Of a stretch of DNA of 64,000 bases, positions 1-11,300 are shown piece by piece. The position numbers were made by a program, and so were the translations under genes. Each line of letters opens with the position of its first letter. Position 1 is the stretch's first letter. The notes beneath the pieces are model-generated. The model saw nothing but the letters and a program-made list of their open reading frames with translations, was not told where the DNA came from and ran no database searches. This DNA is from JARFQW01 sp963842955 (GTDB lineage: Bacteria > Pseudomonadota > Gammaproteobacteria > Steroidobacterales > XN24). The stretch is from assembly GCA_963842955.1 (NCBI GenBank), contig CAWJIJ010000010.1:62001-126000 (forward strand). Direction: 5' to 3'.

Positions 1-416
1 GTGCAGGAGAAATACGGGTCGAGCAGCAGGCCGGTTGCCTGCTGGAACGTTTCCTCCCGGCCGTCTTCCCGCAGAAGCCGGCAGGTGTCAGCTGTTCTCC
101 GGTCCTGCCAGACGATGGCGTTGTGCACCGGGCGTCCGCTGCGCCGTTCCCAGGCGATGGCCGTTTCCCGCTGATTGGTCAGCCCGATGGCCTCGACCCT
201 GAAGCCCCTCGACTCGGCGGCGGCAAAAGCCTGCCGGGACACATCCAGGACCGAGGACCAGATCGCTTCCGGGTCGTGCTCTACCCAGCCTTCTGCCGGA
301 TAGACCTGGGGAAACTCCTGCTGGAACACGCAGACGATCCCCGCTTCTTTGTCGAACGCCATGGCGCGACTGCTGGTCGTGCCCTGATCGATCGCAAGGA
401 TACACGGCTGACTCAT
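1..416 (-). CDS. glpK: Glycerol kinase, N-terminal part (runs off the window)
   Basis: The 138 visible residues match the N-terminus of FGGY-family glycerol kinases, which phosphorylate glycerol to glycerol-3-phosphate in the cytoplasm. The phosphate-binding loop reads AIDQGTTSSR at residues 8-17. NQRET (about residues 82-86) followed by WQDRR is the typical glycerol-kinase substrate region. The ATG at 416 gives the usual GlpK start, MSQPCILAIDQGT. The remaining two thirds of the gene lie beyond base 1. No glpF or glpD is visible. Confident on family; substrate inferred from the motifs. Confidence 0.93.
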   Translation of the reverse strand, partial: MSQPCILAIDQGTTSSRAMAFDKEAGIVCVFQQEFPQVYPAEGWVEHDPEAIWSSVLDVSRQAFAAAESRGFRVEAIGLTNQRETAIAWERRSGRPVHNAIVWQDRRTADTCRLLREDGREETFQQATGLLLDPYFSC

Positions 417-520
417 AACGCTATCCGGGTCTGGCGGTGCGGACGAACCCGCACCTACACCGGGTCAGATTGGGCGATCCGCCAGGAGAATGCCAGCCCG
501 GCAAGCGAGCGCGCATGATC

Positions 521-553
521 CAAAAGAAAGCGCCCGCGCAGAGCGCGGGCGCT
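521..553 (-). terminator. Rho-independent terminator after the octaheme cytochrome gene
   Basis: A perfect 11-bp GC stem (529-539 with 543-553) encloses a 3-nt loop. Read on the minus strand it is followed by TTTCTTTT. It lies 24 bases past the stop codon of the minus-strand cytochrome gene, so it probably ends that transcript before glpK. Confidence 0.85.
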
Positions 554-576
554 ATGGGGCTTACCTTGGGGTAAGT

Positions 577-2229
577 CTACGGGCGCGTGCCGCCCTCCAC
601 CGGGTCGGCGGTCCAGCCGAGAGCGGTCCAGTCGAACTGGTTGCCGCCGTGGCAGTCGCTGCAGGCGCCGTCCATGCCGTAGGCCTGCTCTGAAGGCGCC
701 ACTTCATGGTTGACCGTCAGGTACATGACCGTGTCCCTGAACTCGAAGCTGCCCGAGTAGGGCTGGCCGGTGGCCGCCGCGCCGTCCTGGAGCGCAAGGT
801 TCCAGTCATACTTGCCCCAGTACGGGTTTTCGCCGCCCTTGGGTCCGAACAGGTGCGGTACGAGGACCGTGTCGTTGTTGGCGTCGAAGGGCTGGTTGCC
901 GATCATCTTCTTGAAGGGATAGATCATGGCACCGGGGGTCGTGTAGTCCGCGGAAGGCGCGGCCAGCACGGCGGGGCTTTCCGGGAAGACGTCGTTGACG
1001 CCGACCAGGGCCTTGTCCCATTTTCCGTCGTAGTACAGCAAGGACGGGCGGACGTTGTTCGCCCAGACAAAGGTGCCCTTCTTCGGGTCGTAGATCGGGT
1101 CACCGGTCACCGGATCCGTCTCGACGCCGCGGTCGACGTCTCCGGCATCCGCCCAGTACCACTCCACCTTCGTCGTCTTGTTACGGGCGAACGTCGGGAT
1201 GTGGCAGACCTGGCAGGCCAGCGTGTCGTGAGCGCCGATGTTCAGCACCGGCTCGACAGTGAGCCCCGCATGGATGTTGGCGCGATCCCCGTGGCAGTCC
1301 ACGCAGTCCTTCATGTCACCCTCGTCAACGGAATGGAAGACCATGCCGCCGATGCCGTGGGAGAGCAGATTGCCATCGCTGTCCTTCTGGACGCCGTGGC
1401 AGGCCACGCAGCTCAGATCACCGCCGTCGGTGCCCATGTGGACGTCGAACTCCCGGGTCGTGTTTGCCAGTGACAGTGCGATATCGCCATGCTTGACGTT
1501 GTCGCCGCCGCCGGCCTTGGCGTGGCAGTCGATGCAGTTGTCACGGTTGGGCACGCCGCCGCCCTCGCCCACGCTCTGCGCGACCAGGGTAAGGTCGACG
1601 TTCGGATCCGGGTTGCCCGCGGTCGTGGGCGCCTTGGCGTAGGTGCCGGTCTTGTCATGGCAGACCAGGCAGTCCACGTTGGCCGTGTTGCCGAAATCGA
1701 AATTGGCATCGTCCCAGTTGTAGCCGATGTGGCACTGGGTGCAGCGGCCTTCGTTCGTGGCGATTGCTACGCAGAAGTTGTTGACGATGTCGGTCTTGCC
1801 GTGGATGTCGCCTTCGAATCCGGTGATTCCGGCCGCCACGCCCTCCCAGTTCCAGTGACCGGTCGTGATCACGTCGTCAGCGATCCCGCCGTGGCAGTTC
1901 AGGCAGGATTGCGTGCCGGTGTAGTCGTTCTGCGAGAAGTAGGTCTTGTGGAATACCGCGGGGTCACTGAGATCGCCGCCGCCACTGGCAATGGCGTTGC
2001 AGTCGAGGACATCGACCACGCCGTCGCCGTTGAGATCTTCGTCGGGCAGATCGCCGATACCGTTGCCGTTAAGGTCCCAGCAATTGATGCCGTCGGACCC
2101 GTCTGTGCCGGCCGGTCCTGGATTGCCATCGTCGCCGTCATCACCGCTGCAACCGCCAGCGGCAAGGGCGAACGTGACGATGGACAGGATCGCGGCAAGC
2201 CGGAATTTCTCTTGCCATGTTGCGCCCAT
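577..2229 (-). CDS. Octaheme c-type cytochrome, tetrathionate-reductase-like (OTR) family, lipoprotein
   Basis: The 550-residue protein starts with a signal peptide ending in a lipobox-like AAGGC, so it is probably a lipoprotein. A Gly/Asp-rich stretch (GDDGDDGNPGPAG) and a calcium-binding-like DLNGNGIGD/DLNGDGVVD pair follow. I count eight CxxCH haem motifs: CLNCH, CTQCH, CLVCH, CIDCH, CVACH, CVDCH, CQVCH and CSDCH. Eight haems plus a long haem-poor segment before the last motif resembles the octaheme tetrathionate reductase family of Shewanella; the substrate cannot be read from sequence. The ATG at 2229 was chosen because AGGAG lies 8 bases upstream; the open frame continues upstream without a leader-like sequence. 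Likely periplasmic or outer-membrane electron carrier. Confidence 0.78.
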   Translation of the reverse strand: MGATWQEKFRLAAILSIVTFALAAGGCSGDDGDDGNPGPAGTDGSDGINCWDLNGNGIGDLPDEDLNGDGVVDVLDCNAIASGGGDLSDPAVFHKTYFSQNDYTGTQSCLNCHGGIADDVITTGHWNWEGVAAGITGFEGDIHGKTDIVNNFCVAIATNEGRCTQCHIGYNWDDANFDFGNTANVDCLVCHDKTGTYAKAPTTAGNPDPNVDLTLVAQSVGEGGGVPNRDNCIDCHAKAGGGDNVKHGDIALSLANTTREFDVHMGTDGGDLSCVACHGVQKDSDGNLLSHGIGGMVFHSVDEGDMKDCVDCHGDRANIHAGLTVEPVLNIGAHDTLACQVCHIPTFARNKTTKVEWYWADAGDVDRGVETDPVTGDPIYDPKKGTFVWANNVRPSLLYYDGKWDKALVGVNDVFPESPAVLAAPSADYTTPGAMIYPFKKMIGNQPFDANNDTVLVPHLFGPKGGENPYWGKYDWNLALQDGAAATGQPYSGSFEFRDTVMYLTVNHEVAPSEQAYGMDGACSDCHGGNQFDWTALGWTADPVEGGTRP

Positions 2230-2377
2230 CACTGTTGCTCCTGTGTTGAGATTCTCGGGGTCTTGAAGGTGAAACATCGAAACGGCAACGCCCGGCAACG
2301 GACTAACCCGTTTGGATCTTGAAAAGGGGGCCGCGCGAGGCGGCCGGAGGACTTGGGGGAAGGGAACATGAGTCGGT

Positions 2378-2396
2378 AATAATGAAAATGATTCTT
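2378..2396. promoter_or_regulatory. Fur-box-like operator upstream of the octaheme cytochrome
   Basis: The 19-mer AATAATGAAAATGATTCTT matches 14 of 19 positions of the Fur consensus GATAATGATAATCATTATC by direct comparison. It sits about 150 bases upstream of the cytochrome start. On the minus strand a weak -35 (TTGCAC, near 2414-2419) and a -10-like TAATCA lie just upstream, so bound repressor would cover the promoter. Nothing else recognisable was seen in the 311-bp gap 2230-2540. Confidence 0.5.
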
Positions 2397-2540
2397 GATT
2401 AGTTCGCACTACATTAGGTGCAAGCGAAGTATTGCGGCAGCGCAGTAGACGGGAAATGACCCAAGTCAATTGCGAGGGCCAATTCTCGGTAATTACGTAG
2501 GTTTTCTATTGCGGCCTCGGAATGGACCGGACTGAATCAC

Positions 2541-5500
2541 TCAGGGAACGAGCACCAGGCTCAAGTGATCCACGTTGGCGCCGCGAAGGTTCAGCGACGT
2601 CAGCCGAACCGTATGCGTGCCCGCGGCCAGGAACTGCTCGAATACCACCTCGCCCCACTGGCTCCAGGCACCGGTGTTGGGCATGAGGGTCACGCCGGGC
2701 ACAACGGCACCGTCCACGGCCACCTCGATCTTGCGGTCACCGATGCCTACCGCGTACCGGAACCCCAGCTCATAGGTCCCCGAGCCCGCCACGCTGATCG
2801 TCCACTCCCCGACGGTCTTGTTCAGGAACTCCACGTAGCCCGTGCCCGTGTAGCCCGCATAACGGTCGTCGATCGCAAACCCCCCGGACAGGCTGGCGTT
2901 CTCGGCCTCGTAAAGCAGCGGCTCGCTGCCCCCGGTCACCGTCATGGCCACCGCAACCCGGACCTCGGCGTAGCCGCTCGCGATGGCGATCACCTCGCCC
3001 TCATAGACCCCCGCGACCCAGGTGCCGGGATCCACGCGGACCTCCACGCCGGCCAGCGGCAACGTGCCGCTCACCGGATCGGTGTCGATCCACGCGGCGC
3101 TCGTAAATAACTCGACCGGACCGGTCCCGGCGTCGGAGGCCTCGATGCGCAGGCTCTGCGGACCAGAGAGCCCCGAATTCTCCGCCACGGTGAACTGCAG
3201 CTCCGGCGGGCTTGCCACCAGCTGCGGCCCGGCCTCGCCGCGAACGAACAGGTGATCCACGTTGGCGCCGCGAAGGTTCAGCGACGTCAGCCGAACCGTA
3301 TGCGTGCCCGCGGCCAGGAACTGCTCGAACACCACCTCGCCCCACTGGCTCCAGGCACCCGTCGACGGCATCAGCGTCACCCCGGCCACCTCGCTCCCGT
3401 CCACCGCCACCTCGATCTTGCGGTCGCTGATGCCTACCGCGTACCGGAACCCCAGCTCATAGGTCCCCGGCGCCGCCACGCTGATCGTCCACTCCCCGAC
3501 GGTCTTGTTCAGGAACTCCACGTAGCCCGTGCCCGTGTAGCCCGCATAACGGTCGTCGATCGCAAACCCCCCGGACAGGCTGGCGTTCTCGGCCTCGTAA
3601 AGCAGCGGCTCGCTGCCCCCGGTCACCGTCATGGCCACCGCAACCCGGACCTCGGCGTAGCCGCTCGCGATGGCGATCACGTCGCCCTCATAGACCCCCG
3701 CGAGCCAGAGTGCCGGGATCCACGCGGACCTCCACGCCGGCCAGCGGCAACGTGCCGCTCACCGGATCGGTGTCGATCCACGCGGCGCTCGTAAATAACT
3801 CGACCGGACCGGTCCCGGCGTCGGAGGCCTCGATGCGCAGGCTCTGCGGACCAGAGAGCCCCGAATTCTCCGCCACGGTGAACTGCAGCTCCGGCGGGCT
3901 TGCCACCAGCTGCGGCCCGGCCTCGCCGCGAACGAACAGGTGATCCACGTTGGCGCCGCGAAGGTTCAGCGACGTCAGCCGAACCGTATGCGTGCCCGCG
4001 GCCAGGAACTGCTCGAATACCACCTCGCCCCACTGGCTCCAGGCACCCGTCGACGGCATCAGCGTCACCCCGGCCACCTCGCTCCCGTCCACCGCCACCT
4101 CGATCTTGCGGTCGCTGATGCCTACCGCGTACCGGAACCCCAGCTCATAGGTCCCCGGCGCCGCCACGCTGATCGTCCACTCCCCGACGGTCTTGTTCAG
4201 GAACTCCACGTAGCCCGTGCCCGTGTAGCCCGCATAACGGTCGTCGATCGCAAACCCCCCGGACAGCACGGCCGCCTCCGCTTCGTGCAGCGTCTCTTCA
4301 ATCGAGCCGCTTTCTTCCGCAACGCCAAGACCGCCCGGGCCCATCACGATGGCGAACGTCCCGTCGACGTTCAGCACGTCCCCGGGCTCGCCGTCCAGCC
4401 CGTCAGCCGCTAGCCAGCGGCGGCCACCGACTTCGGCCTCGCCCTCTCGGTCCCGGTATAACGCGATCAGCTGGTCCATGGCGGCCGCGTCGTAGCCCAG
4501 GCCGGGCTCGAGGGCGGCCGTCACCAGGGCTCTCGCTTCCCCCGGTTCGAGCCCGGCGCCCCACAGCCCCGCATCATCGATGTCGCCGGCAAAGAAATCG
4601 CCGCTGACCCTATTGTTAACCGCAAGCCGGAAATTGTCCCATGGCACAGTGAGGATCGGGTCGCGCGTTGCCGTGGCCGGCGGCCGGTAGGCAGCCCCGT
4701 CGACGTAAAAGACCGCGTCCGGACAGAGATTGTCATAGGCTTTCGGAAGCGCAACGGCGAGATGGTGCCACTGACCGTCGTTGACGGCCGGAACGCCACC
4801 GGGCTGACACACGGTATCCGGCCCCAGCGAGAGCTGGACCTTACCGAGCCTGAGCTGCAGCTCGAACCAGCTGGCTAACTGTTCCTTCCTCGCCCCATAG
4901 CTGAACACGGTCTGGCGCGCGGACGAGGTGGTTCGGATCCACGCAGATACGCTGCGCGCGTCGCTGCCGGTCGGGTTGCCCCGGCCCGACTCGACGAAAT
5001 CATCCACACCGTCGAACCTCAGCCCGCGGGACAGCCGGCCGGGAATGCTGACCGGCGCGCCCCGCGGGATCCCGGCGTAGTATTCGTTGCCCAGCGAACC
5101 GGTATTCGCGAATGGACCGGCCGTGCTGCTCTCGTCCAGGCTCAGATGGAGCCCCAGTCCGTCGTCCCGCGCGATTCCGAGCAAGCCGCTGCCCTCGACG
5201 GCCAGCACGGCGGTCCGGGAATCAATGCTCAGGATACCGTCCGTGCGTCCCGCGCTGGCCTGGGTCACGCCGTTCGAGGCGGGCTCGCTGGGCTGCCAGA
5301 ACACCGAAGAACCGTCCGCTGCCAGGTCGAAACGCACCAGCCGGATATCGAGTTGCTGCGGCCGAACTGCAACCACGAGGTACTGGCCCATGGCGGGAAT
5401 AGCGGACGAATAGGGCGCGCGCGGCGGGTTACCGTGGACCAGCTGCACGATGTCGGAATCCCGCGCCCGGGTCGCCGTGGCCGCGTGCACTTCGCCGGCG

Positions 5501-6500
5501 AACAGCAGCCGCACCTTGCCGCCGCGGGCATGATCGTGACGGCCCAGGGCATCCCAGAATCCCGACCGCTTGCGCCCCTCCAGCATCAGGCCGCTGGTTG
5601 TCTGCATGCGGACGGGACTCAGCACGGGCGTGTGCACCTGGACGATCACGTGGTCGATGCCCGGCTCGCTGTCGGCGGCCGCCAGAATGGACTCCAGCCA
5701 TCCAGATGCGCGCCCTCCACGCTGGGCACGACCGTACCGAGTATCGGATGCACGTCCGTATCGATGGCGGGCTGGCGGAACACGTCCACGGATACGAACA
5801 GGACATTGCGGTGCTGATGCGCGTACGAAGTTCCGGCGAATGCCGTTCCCGCGGGTCGCACGGGAACCCCGCCGAGGCTGGGCGCCAGGGGCAGCACATC
5901 CACGATCTCCCGGGCAAACGCCGACCGCATGTCGCCGAGATAAACGGACTTTTCATCGCCCGCCGGCCAGGGGTCGTCACCCAGCTCGTGGTCTCCGACG
6001 GCCCCGATCACGGTGCCCAGGCCGTACTGGCCCAGCAGGCTCCGGTACCAGCGGTAGTACACACCGCCAGCGGCGCTGATACCCGCCTCCCGGCTTCGGG
6101 TCACGGGTGCGAACATGTCAAGGAAGGCTTCGTCGTACCACCGGCCGTTGATCAGGTCACCCGCAACGACGAACAGCTCCGGTCCGTCAGCGGCCATCTC
6201 GGCGACGATCTGGCCATAAACGGCCTCCATCGCGGGCGTCACGCCGTTGCGGCCATCGGAGGCGCCATCTGCCCACCCCGGCGCCGCGGGGACACCCGAA
6301 GTGGCACCAGAAAGATCTGCGATGTCGGTATTGAGCCAGTCTGGAGAACTGACGAACGTCCACTCGGGCGTACTGGTTGCGGCGACTGCCTGGAAATTGG
6401 CGGGAGCACTGGCGAAGATCAAGAGGACGGTGGCAATTCCGGCCCTCCCAGAGGGCCAGAACGCCTTGCGGCCATCCCTGATCCCGAAGAACCGAAACAT
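2541..6500 (-). CDS. Secreted metallophosphoesterase with LamG and repeated carbohydrate-binding domains (two frameshifts)
   Basis: About 1,319 residues if two indels are corrected. Order: signal peptide from the ATG at 6500 (GGAGTGG upstream); calcineurin-like phosphoesterase (VVAGDLING, GDHELGDD, then VHTPV and FAGEVHAAT as metal-binding segments); LamG/concanavalin-like domain (FDGVDDFVE, DGQWHHLAVAL); then three CBM6/35-like modules (EAENASLSGGFAIDD, AGTHTVRLTSLNLRG) separated by two BACON-like beta domains. The frame breaks near 5690-5705, where one base seems missing after GAHLD, and near 3700-3716, where one base is inserted relative to the intact repeat copy at about 3012-3026. Likely an extracellular phosphoesterase that binds polysaccharide. 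Indel origin is uncertain. Confidence 0.75.
2565..4266 (-). repeat. 687-bp tandem DNA repeat coding for CBM plus BACON-like units
   Basis: Units begin at 2565, 3252 and 3940 with spacing 687 and 688; the extra base in the second is the frameshift. The third copy covers only the CBM part and stops matching near 4266. Copies 3252-3939 and 3940-4266 are nearly identical over the shared part. Copy 2565-3251 differs mainly in a short block near 2670-2800. The near-identity implies recent duplication or gene conversion. Confidence 0.9.
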
Positions 6501-6580
6501 GGTTCCACTCCTGCTATTAAAAGCATAGCTCGTGGGCCGCGAGTTTCCGCAGCTGGAGCGTCCGGAGGGGAGCAAGAAGT

Positions 6581-6600
6581 ATAAAAACACGCGGAGCGTG
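6581..6600 (-). terminator. Short Rho-independent terminator after the AspT-like gene
   Basis: A 5-bp stem CACGC/GCGTG (6588-6592 with 6596-6600) around a 3-nt loop is followed on the minus strand by TTTTTAT. It lies between the end of the transporter (6654) and the start of the phosphoesterase gene (6500). The stem is short, so activity is uncertain. Confidence 0.5.
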
Positions 6601-6653
6601 CGTAGCAGGGTCTCGCACTTCCCGGGAGAGCCTTGTTGCGAATGGAAAGACGA

Positions 6654-8306
6654 CTATCCGAAGGCAATCATCAAGCCGCCCGCAATAGTCAGCAGCACGT
6701 TGGCGAACGCATAGGTGCCGGTATAGCCGAGCGCCGGTACGTCACTGCCGGCGCTGCGGGTGACGATGGCCAGGGACGCGCCGCTGGTCATGGCGCCGGT
6801 AATGGCCCCGAACAGGATCGCCGGATTGAACTTGAGCACCTTGCGGCCGACCAGGTAGCCGGCCAGCACGGGCAGCACCGTGACACAGACGCCACCCATG
6901 ATGAGTTGAGGCCCGGCCCGCTGGAACGTTTCGATAATGTCGGCACCGGCGCGGAGACCCACGCCCATCATGAAAATCAGCAGGCCCAGCTCCATGAGCA
7001 GCCACCGGGCAGCCTCGGGAAGCCGGCCGAATGTGGGCCGCAGGCTGCGCAGAAAGCCCACCACGATGCCGGCCACCAGCAGACCGCCGGCGGAACCCAG
7101 ACCGATGGGAGTTCCGGCGATCGTGATCGAGAGGGTTCCGACCAGGGCACCGGCAGCGATCCCCACGGCAAACGTCACCAGGTCCGTTTCCGGCCGATCC
7201 CGCTCGACAAAACCGATCTGCTCGCCCAGGGCATCGACGTTCCCGGCAGGACCGACGACGGTCAGCACATCCCCCCTTAGCAGCTGGGCATCGACAGTCC
7301 GGGGTACGGCGTAATTCAAGCGCCGCAGCTTCTCGACATAGACGCCGAATTGCCTCGGGATTGCCAGTTCCTGCAGGGTCTTACCGATAGCGTGCCGGCT
7401 GGTAACCACGACCTGTGCGGTTTCTACGGGCTCTTTGCCGAGATACCTGTCGGTCACGTCGGTCCCGAGCACCTGGAGGTAGGTCAGAAAACCCACGCCG
7501 CCCATGGCCGTGACGATATCGCCCAGTTCCAGGCTCTCCAGTTCCGCGGGCTTGAAGACCTGCTCGCCACGCCGAACCCGTACCCATGAAAAGCCGTCCC
7601 ACTGCTTCTGCAAGTCGGCCATGGCCATGTCAGGGATGCCGGGATTGGTGACGGCATAAGCGCGGTACCCCACCTCGCCGAAGCGGCGCCGCTCGTCCTG
7701 ATCCGCCTCGAGGCGCGCGGACTCGGCCGCCAGGTCGATACCCAGCAGCCCCGGCAGCAGCTTGATGATCATGATCAGGCCGGCCAGGCCGAATATGTAG
7801 GTTATGGCATAGCCCGTGGCCACATTGCCGACGACCTGGTCGGCACTCCAGCCCTCCGGCAGCGCAACGCGCCCGCCGCGAACGGCATCCTGGGCGGCCG
7901 CGAGGGTCGGCGAACTGGTCAAACCGCCAGCCAGCACGCCGGCACCGGTCCCGGGTTCAAAGTTCATAAACCCGGCGACCACCACGGCCGTCAGCACGCC
8001 CGTAACAGCCACCGTCGCGGCAAGAACGAGATAGCGCAGGCCATCGGTCCGCAGTACGTCGAAGAAGCGCGGCCCCGCCTGGTAGCCCACGGAGAAAATG
8101 AACAGGGCGAAACCGACGGCCTGTACCGCCGGGGTCATCGAGAACCCGAAATGGCCGAACAACAGGCCCGCGAACAGCACGCCGGCCACCGGTCCGGGAG
8201 AAAGCGGGCCGACCCGCAGCTTGCCCAGCAGGTAGCCCAGCGCCAGGATGACGAAGAAGGTGAACACGGGATTGCCGCGGAACAGGCTGGCGAGCTGCTC
8301 GATCAC
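6654..8306 (-). CDS. AspT/YidE/YbjL-family transporter with two RCK_C domains
   Basis: 550 residues: about five N-terminal membrane helices, two central TrkA-C/RCK_C-like domains (roughly residues 200-370) and about five C-terminal helices. This is the architecture of the aspartate:alanine exchanger superfamily. The conserved repeat segments GGLTSSPTLAAAQDAVRGG and GAITGAMTSGASLA are present in the two membrane halves. The GTG start at 8306 is preceded by GGGAG at a slightly long distance. An inner-membrane carboxylate or amino-acid exchanger is expected; the substrate is unknown, and no aspartate decarboxylase is adjacent, which argues against a classical AspT pathway. Confidence 0.82.
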   Translation of the reverse strand: MIEQLASLFRGNPVFTFFVILALGYLLGKLRVGPLSPGPVAGVLFAGLLFGHFGFSMTPAVQAVGFALFIFSVGYQAGPRFFDVLRTDGLRYLVLAATVAVTGVLTAVVVAGFMNFEPGTGAGVLAGGLTSSPTLAAAQDAVRGGRVALPEGWSADQVVGNVATGYAITYIFGLAGLIMIIKLLPGLLGIDLAAESARLEADQDERRRFGEVGYRAYAVTNPGIPDMAMADLQKQWDGFSWVRVRRGEQVFKPAELESLELGDIVTAMGGVGFLTYLQVLGTDVTDRYLGKEPVETAQVVVTSRHAIGKTLQELAIPRQFGVYVEKLRRLNYAVPRTVDAQLLRGDVLTVVGPAGNVDALGEQIGFVERDRPETDLVTFAVGIAAGALVGTLSITIAGTPIGLGSAGGLLVAGIVVGFLRSLRPTFGRLPEAARWLLMELGLLIFMMGVGLRAGADIIETFQRAGPQLIMGGVCVTVLPVLAGYLVGRKVLKFNPAILFGAITGAMTSGASLAIVTRSAGSDVPALGYTGTYAFANVLLTIAGGLMIAFG

Positions 8307-8383
8307 AACGACAGGTCTCCCGGTGCGAACATCACCCCAGTCTAGTCAATGCCCTCGCATATGCAGGCAAACGGCAGCCGGGC

Positions 8384-11300
8384 CTAGCCCGCCACCGGAA
8401 CGCCCCGGCCCGGTGTCCACGGAACCCTGGCCTCGTCCAGTTCACGCTCCAGGGCCTCGACCTGTACGTCGATCAATTCGCGCAGCTGCCCTTCAACTTC
8501 GGCGAACTCGGACTCGGCAATCTCGAGACTCATTTCGTGCGTCGCGGTCGGCCCGTAGGTCGAGAACAGCTTGCCCAGGTTCAGGACACCGAGCCGACCG
8601 GAAATCGATACCGGGCCCGGGTCGCCCATCATCTGCCGCTCCTCGCTGCCGGCCAGCCGGCGGCGAAGCGCCCTCGCCTCCGTCTCCAGGGCACGGGCGC
8701 GGGCATGCAGCTCGGGCAACGCGGTTGATCGCGCCAGCGCGGACTTCATTGCCCCGAGCTTCTCCAGCGTTTCGTCGATGGCCGATACCGAACCCGAAAC
8801 GGCCCGGACCAGCTCATCGGCCCGGTTGTTGAACGCGGTCACGACTGCGGGCTCTGCCGGCTCGAGGGTGTGTTCGTGAATCGGCTTCAAGGCGAAATCC
8901 GCGGTGTGCTCCAGCGTCTGCAGCTGGCCGTCACGGCGGATGCCGAGGGTCACCGTGTAGCGGCCAGGGGCCGCGAGCACGCCCTGGTTGGGAATGTAGG
9001 TGGGGCCCGCTTCCTCACGCTTCCACGGATCGAGAACCGGATAGCGGAGATCCCAGGCCACCCGATGGAAGCCGGCGGTCGCCGGACCCTCCACATGCCG
9101 GACGATACGGCCCTCGCTATCGGTCACGGTAAGCACGACCGCCGGATCTTCTTCCTCGGCCTCCGCGAGCACCGCGTCCCAACCCGGGAACGGCGTATCG
9201 CCCCCGGTCTCCTCGATGGCCTTCTCCGCTTTCCGGCGGCTGGCCTCACGGCTCAGGACGTCTTCGCCCAGATAGTAGGTGAACACCGCGCCGAACGGCG
9301 GATTCGGGGCCACGTAGTAGGCGTCGCCCTGGGCAGCGACGCTGCCGGCGGTCGAACTGCCCAGCGTCCGCTTCGGGATGTACCATGGGGCATCCCGCAC
9401 CGGGAACAGCACAGCCTCTTCTTGCAGGTCGGTCTCGGTGAGACTACGCAGCGGCGTGTAGTCGTCGAGCACGTAAAAGCCGCGCCCGAAGGTCGCGCCG
9501 ACCAGGTCGTTTTCCCGGGTCTGGATCACCAGGTCCCGGAACGGAATATTCGGCGCGCCGCCGGCCAGCTTCACCCAGCGCCGGCCACCGTCCACCGTAA
9601 AAAAGACACCGAACTCGGTCCCGACAAACAACAGATCCGGGTCCACGTGGTCCTGAACCAGCCGCCACACGATATGCCGTTCCGGCAGGCCGAGGCCGAT
9701 ATGGGTCCAGGAGCGGCCCCGGTTCGTGCTCCTGAGCACGTACGGGGAAAAGTCGCCTTCCTTGTGATGGTCCACGACCACATAGACCGTGTCGGCATCG
9801 TGCAGATCCGCCTTGATATCGTTGACGAAGAAAAACTCGTCCACGCCGGGAAGCGCATCTTCGCGGCGCCAGGTCTCGCCGCCATCTTCACTGACCTGGA
9901 TCAGGCCGTCATCAGTCCCAGCGTAAATCAGGCCCTCGACCAACGGTGACTCCGACACCGAGGTCACGGTTCCGAACTTGGACATGGCGAACAGGTCCCA
10001 TGCCGAGTCCCAGCTCCAGACGCGGCCCATCATCGGCTCGAGGAGTCGATCGACTCCCCGCGACAGATCGCCGCTGATCGGCCGCCAGCTGTCGCCCCGA
10101 TCATCGCTTCGCCAGATACGCTGGCTGGCAAAGTACAGGCGTGCCGGATCGTGCGGGCTGATCAGGATCGGCGAATCCCAGTTGAATCGGTCCATCTCCT
10201 CGTCCCGGGCAGGCTGGGGCTGGATGTAGACGATCTCGCCGTTCTTGCGGTCATACCGGACCAGGTTGCCCTGCTGCCATTCCGAATAGACGATGTCCGG
10301 GTTCGTCGGATCCACGGCTGGCTGGTGGCCGTCGCCAAACAGGGTCACGAACCAGTCCGAATTCCGGATGCCGTGAACACTGTCGGTCCGCGACGGTCCG
10401 CCCTGGGTGTTGTTGTCCTGGGTCCCGCCGTAGACGTTGTAGAACGGCACATCGTAGTCGACGGCCACCTTGTAAAACTGGGTCACGGGGAGATTGGCCA
10501 CGAAGCGCCAGGTCTTGCCCTCGTCGAAACTCTCGTAGAGACCACCGTCCGTGCCCGCCAGCAGGTAGGCCGGGTTGTCAGGATCGAAAACCAGCGCATG
10601 GTTGTCGCTGTGCTTGGTCTCCTGGGGCATGGGCTGAAAAACCTTGCCCCCGTCTTCGGTGACATAGAGCGTGGGATTGACCTGGTAGACCCGATCAAAC
10701 ACGTGCGGGCTTGCGAAGATCTCCTGGTAGTAGTGAGGACCGGTGCCGCTGTATAGCGCGTCGCTGCCCCGCTCCCAGGTCTCGCCGCCGTCGGCGGAAC
10801 GGTAGAAGCCGCCGGTCCGGCGTTTCAGCTCGATGGTGGCGTACACCACATCCGGGTCGATGGAAGAAACGGCCAGGCCGATTTTGCCCATGTCCTCTTC
10901 CGGAAGACCCTTCGACAGCTCCCGCCAGGTCGCTCCACCATCCTCGGACTTGTGTATCCCCGACTCGGGCCCGCCGTTGATGAGCGCCGCCACGGTTCGA
11001 AAGCGCTGATGGGTTGCCGCATAAAGCACATCCGGGTCGCGGGGATCGAAGTGGACTTCATTGACACCGGTGTAGTCGCCGCCACCCAGGATCTTCTCCC
11101 AGTTCTCGCCGCCATCGGTTGACTTGTAGAGTCCCCGGTCCCCGCCCGCAGACCACAACGGCCCCTGGGATGCGACGTAGATCGTATTGGAGTCCCGCGG
11201 ATCCACCAGGATATTGCCGATGTGCTCGGACGCTTCCAGGCCCATGCGGGTCCATGACGCACCGCCGTCACGGCTTCGATAAACGCCGTCCCCATAGCCG

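Noticed and set aside
430..480. Hairpin GGTGCGG/CCGCACC and a cccgcacc-gggtcag stretch in the glpK leader, considered as a riboswitch
   Set aside because: No conserved core of any riboswitch class I know; just a GC-rich hairpin.
2565..4266. Considered as a CRISPR-like or satellite array because of regular spacing
   Set aside because: Repeat units are 687 bp, coding, in frame and without spacers; it is a protein-domain repeat.
5598..6584. A 328-codon antisense open frame opposite the phosphoesterase
   Set aside because: The phosphoesterase has metal-site motifs and a signal peptide; the antisense translation shows no domain.
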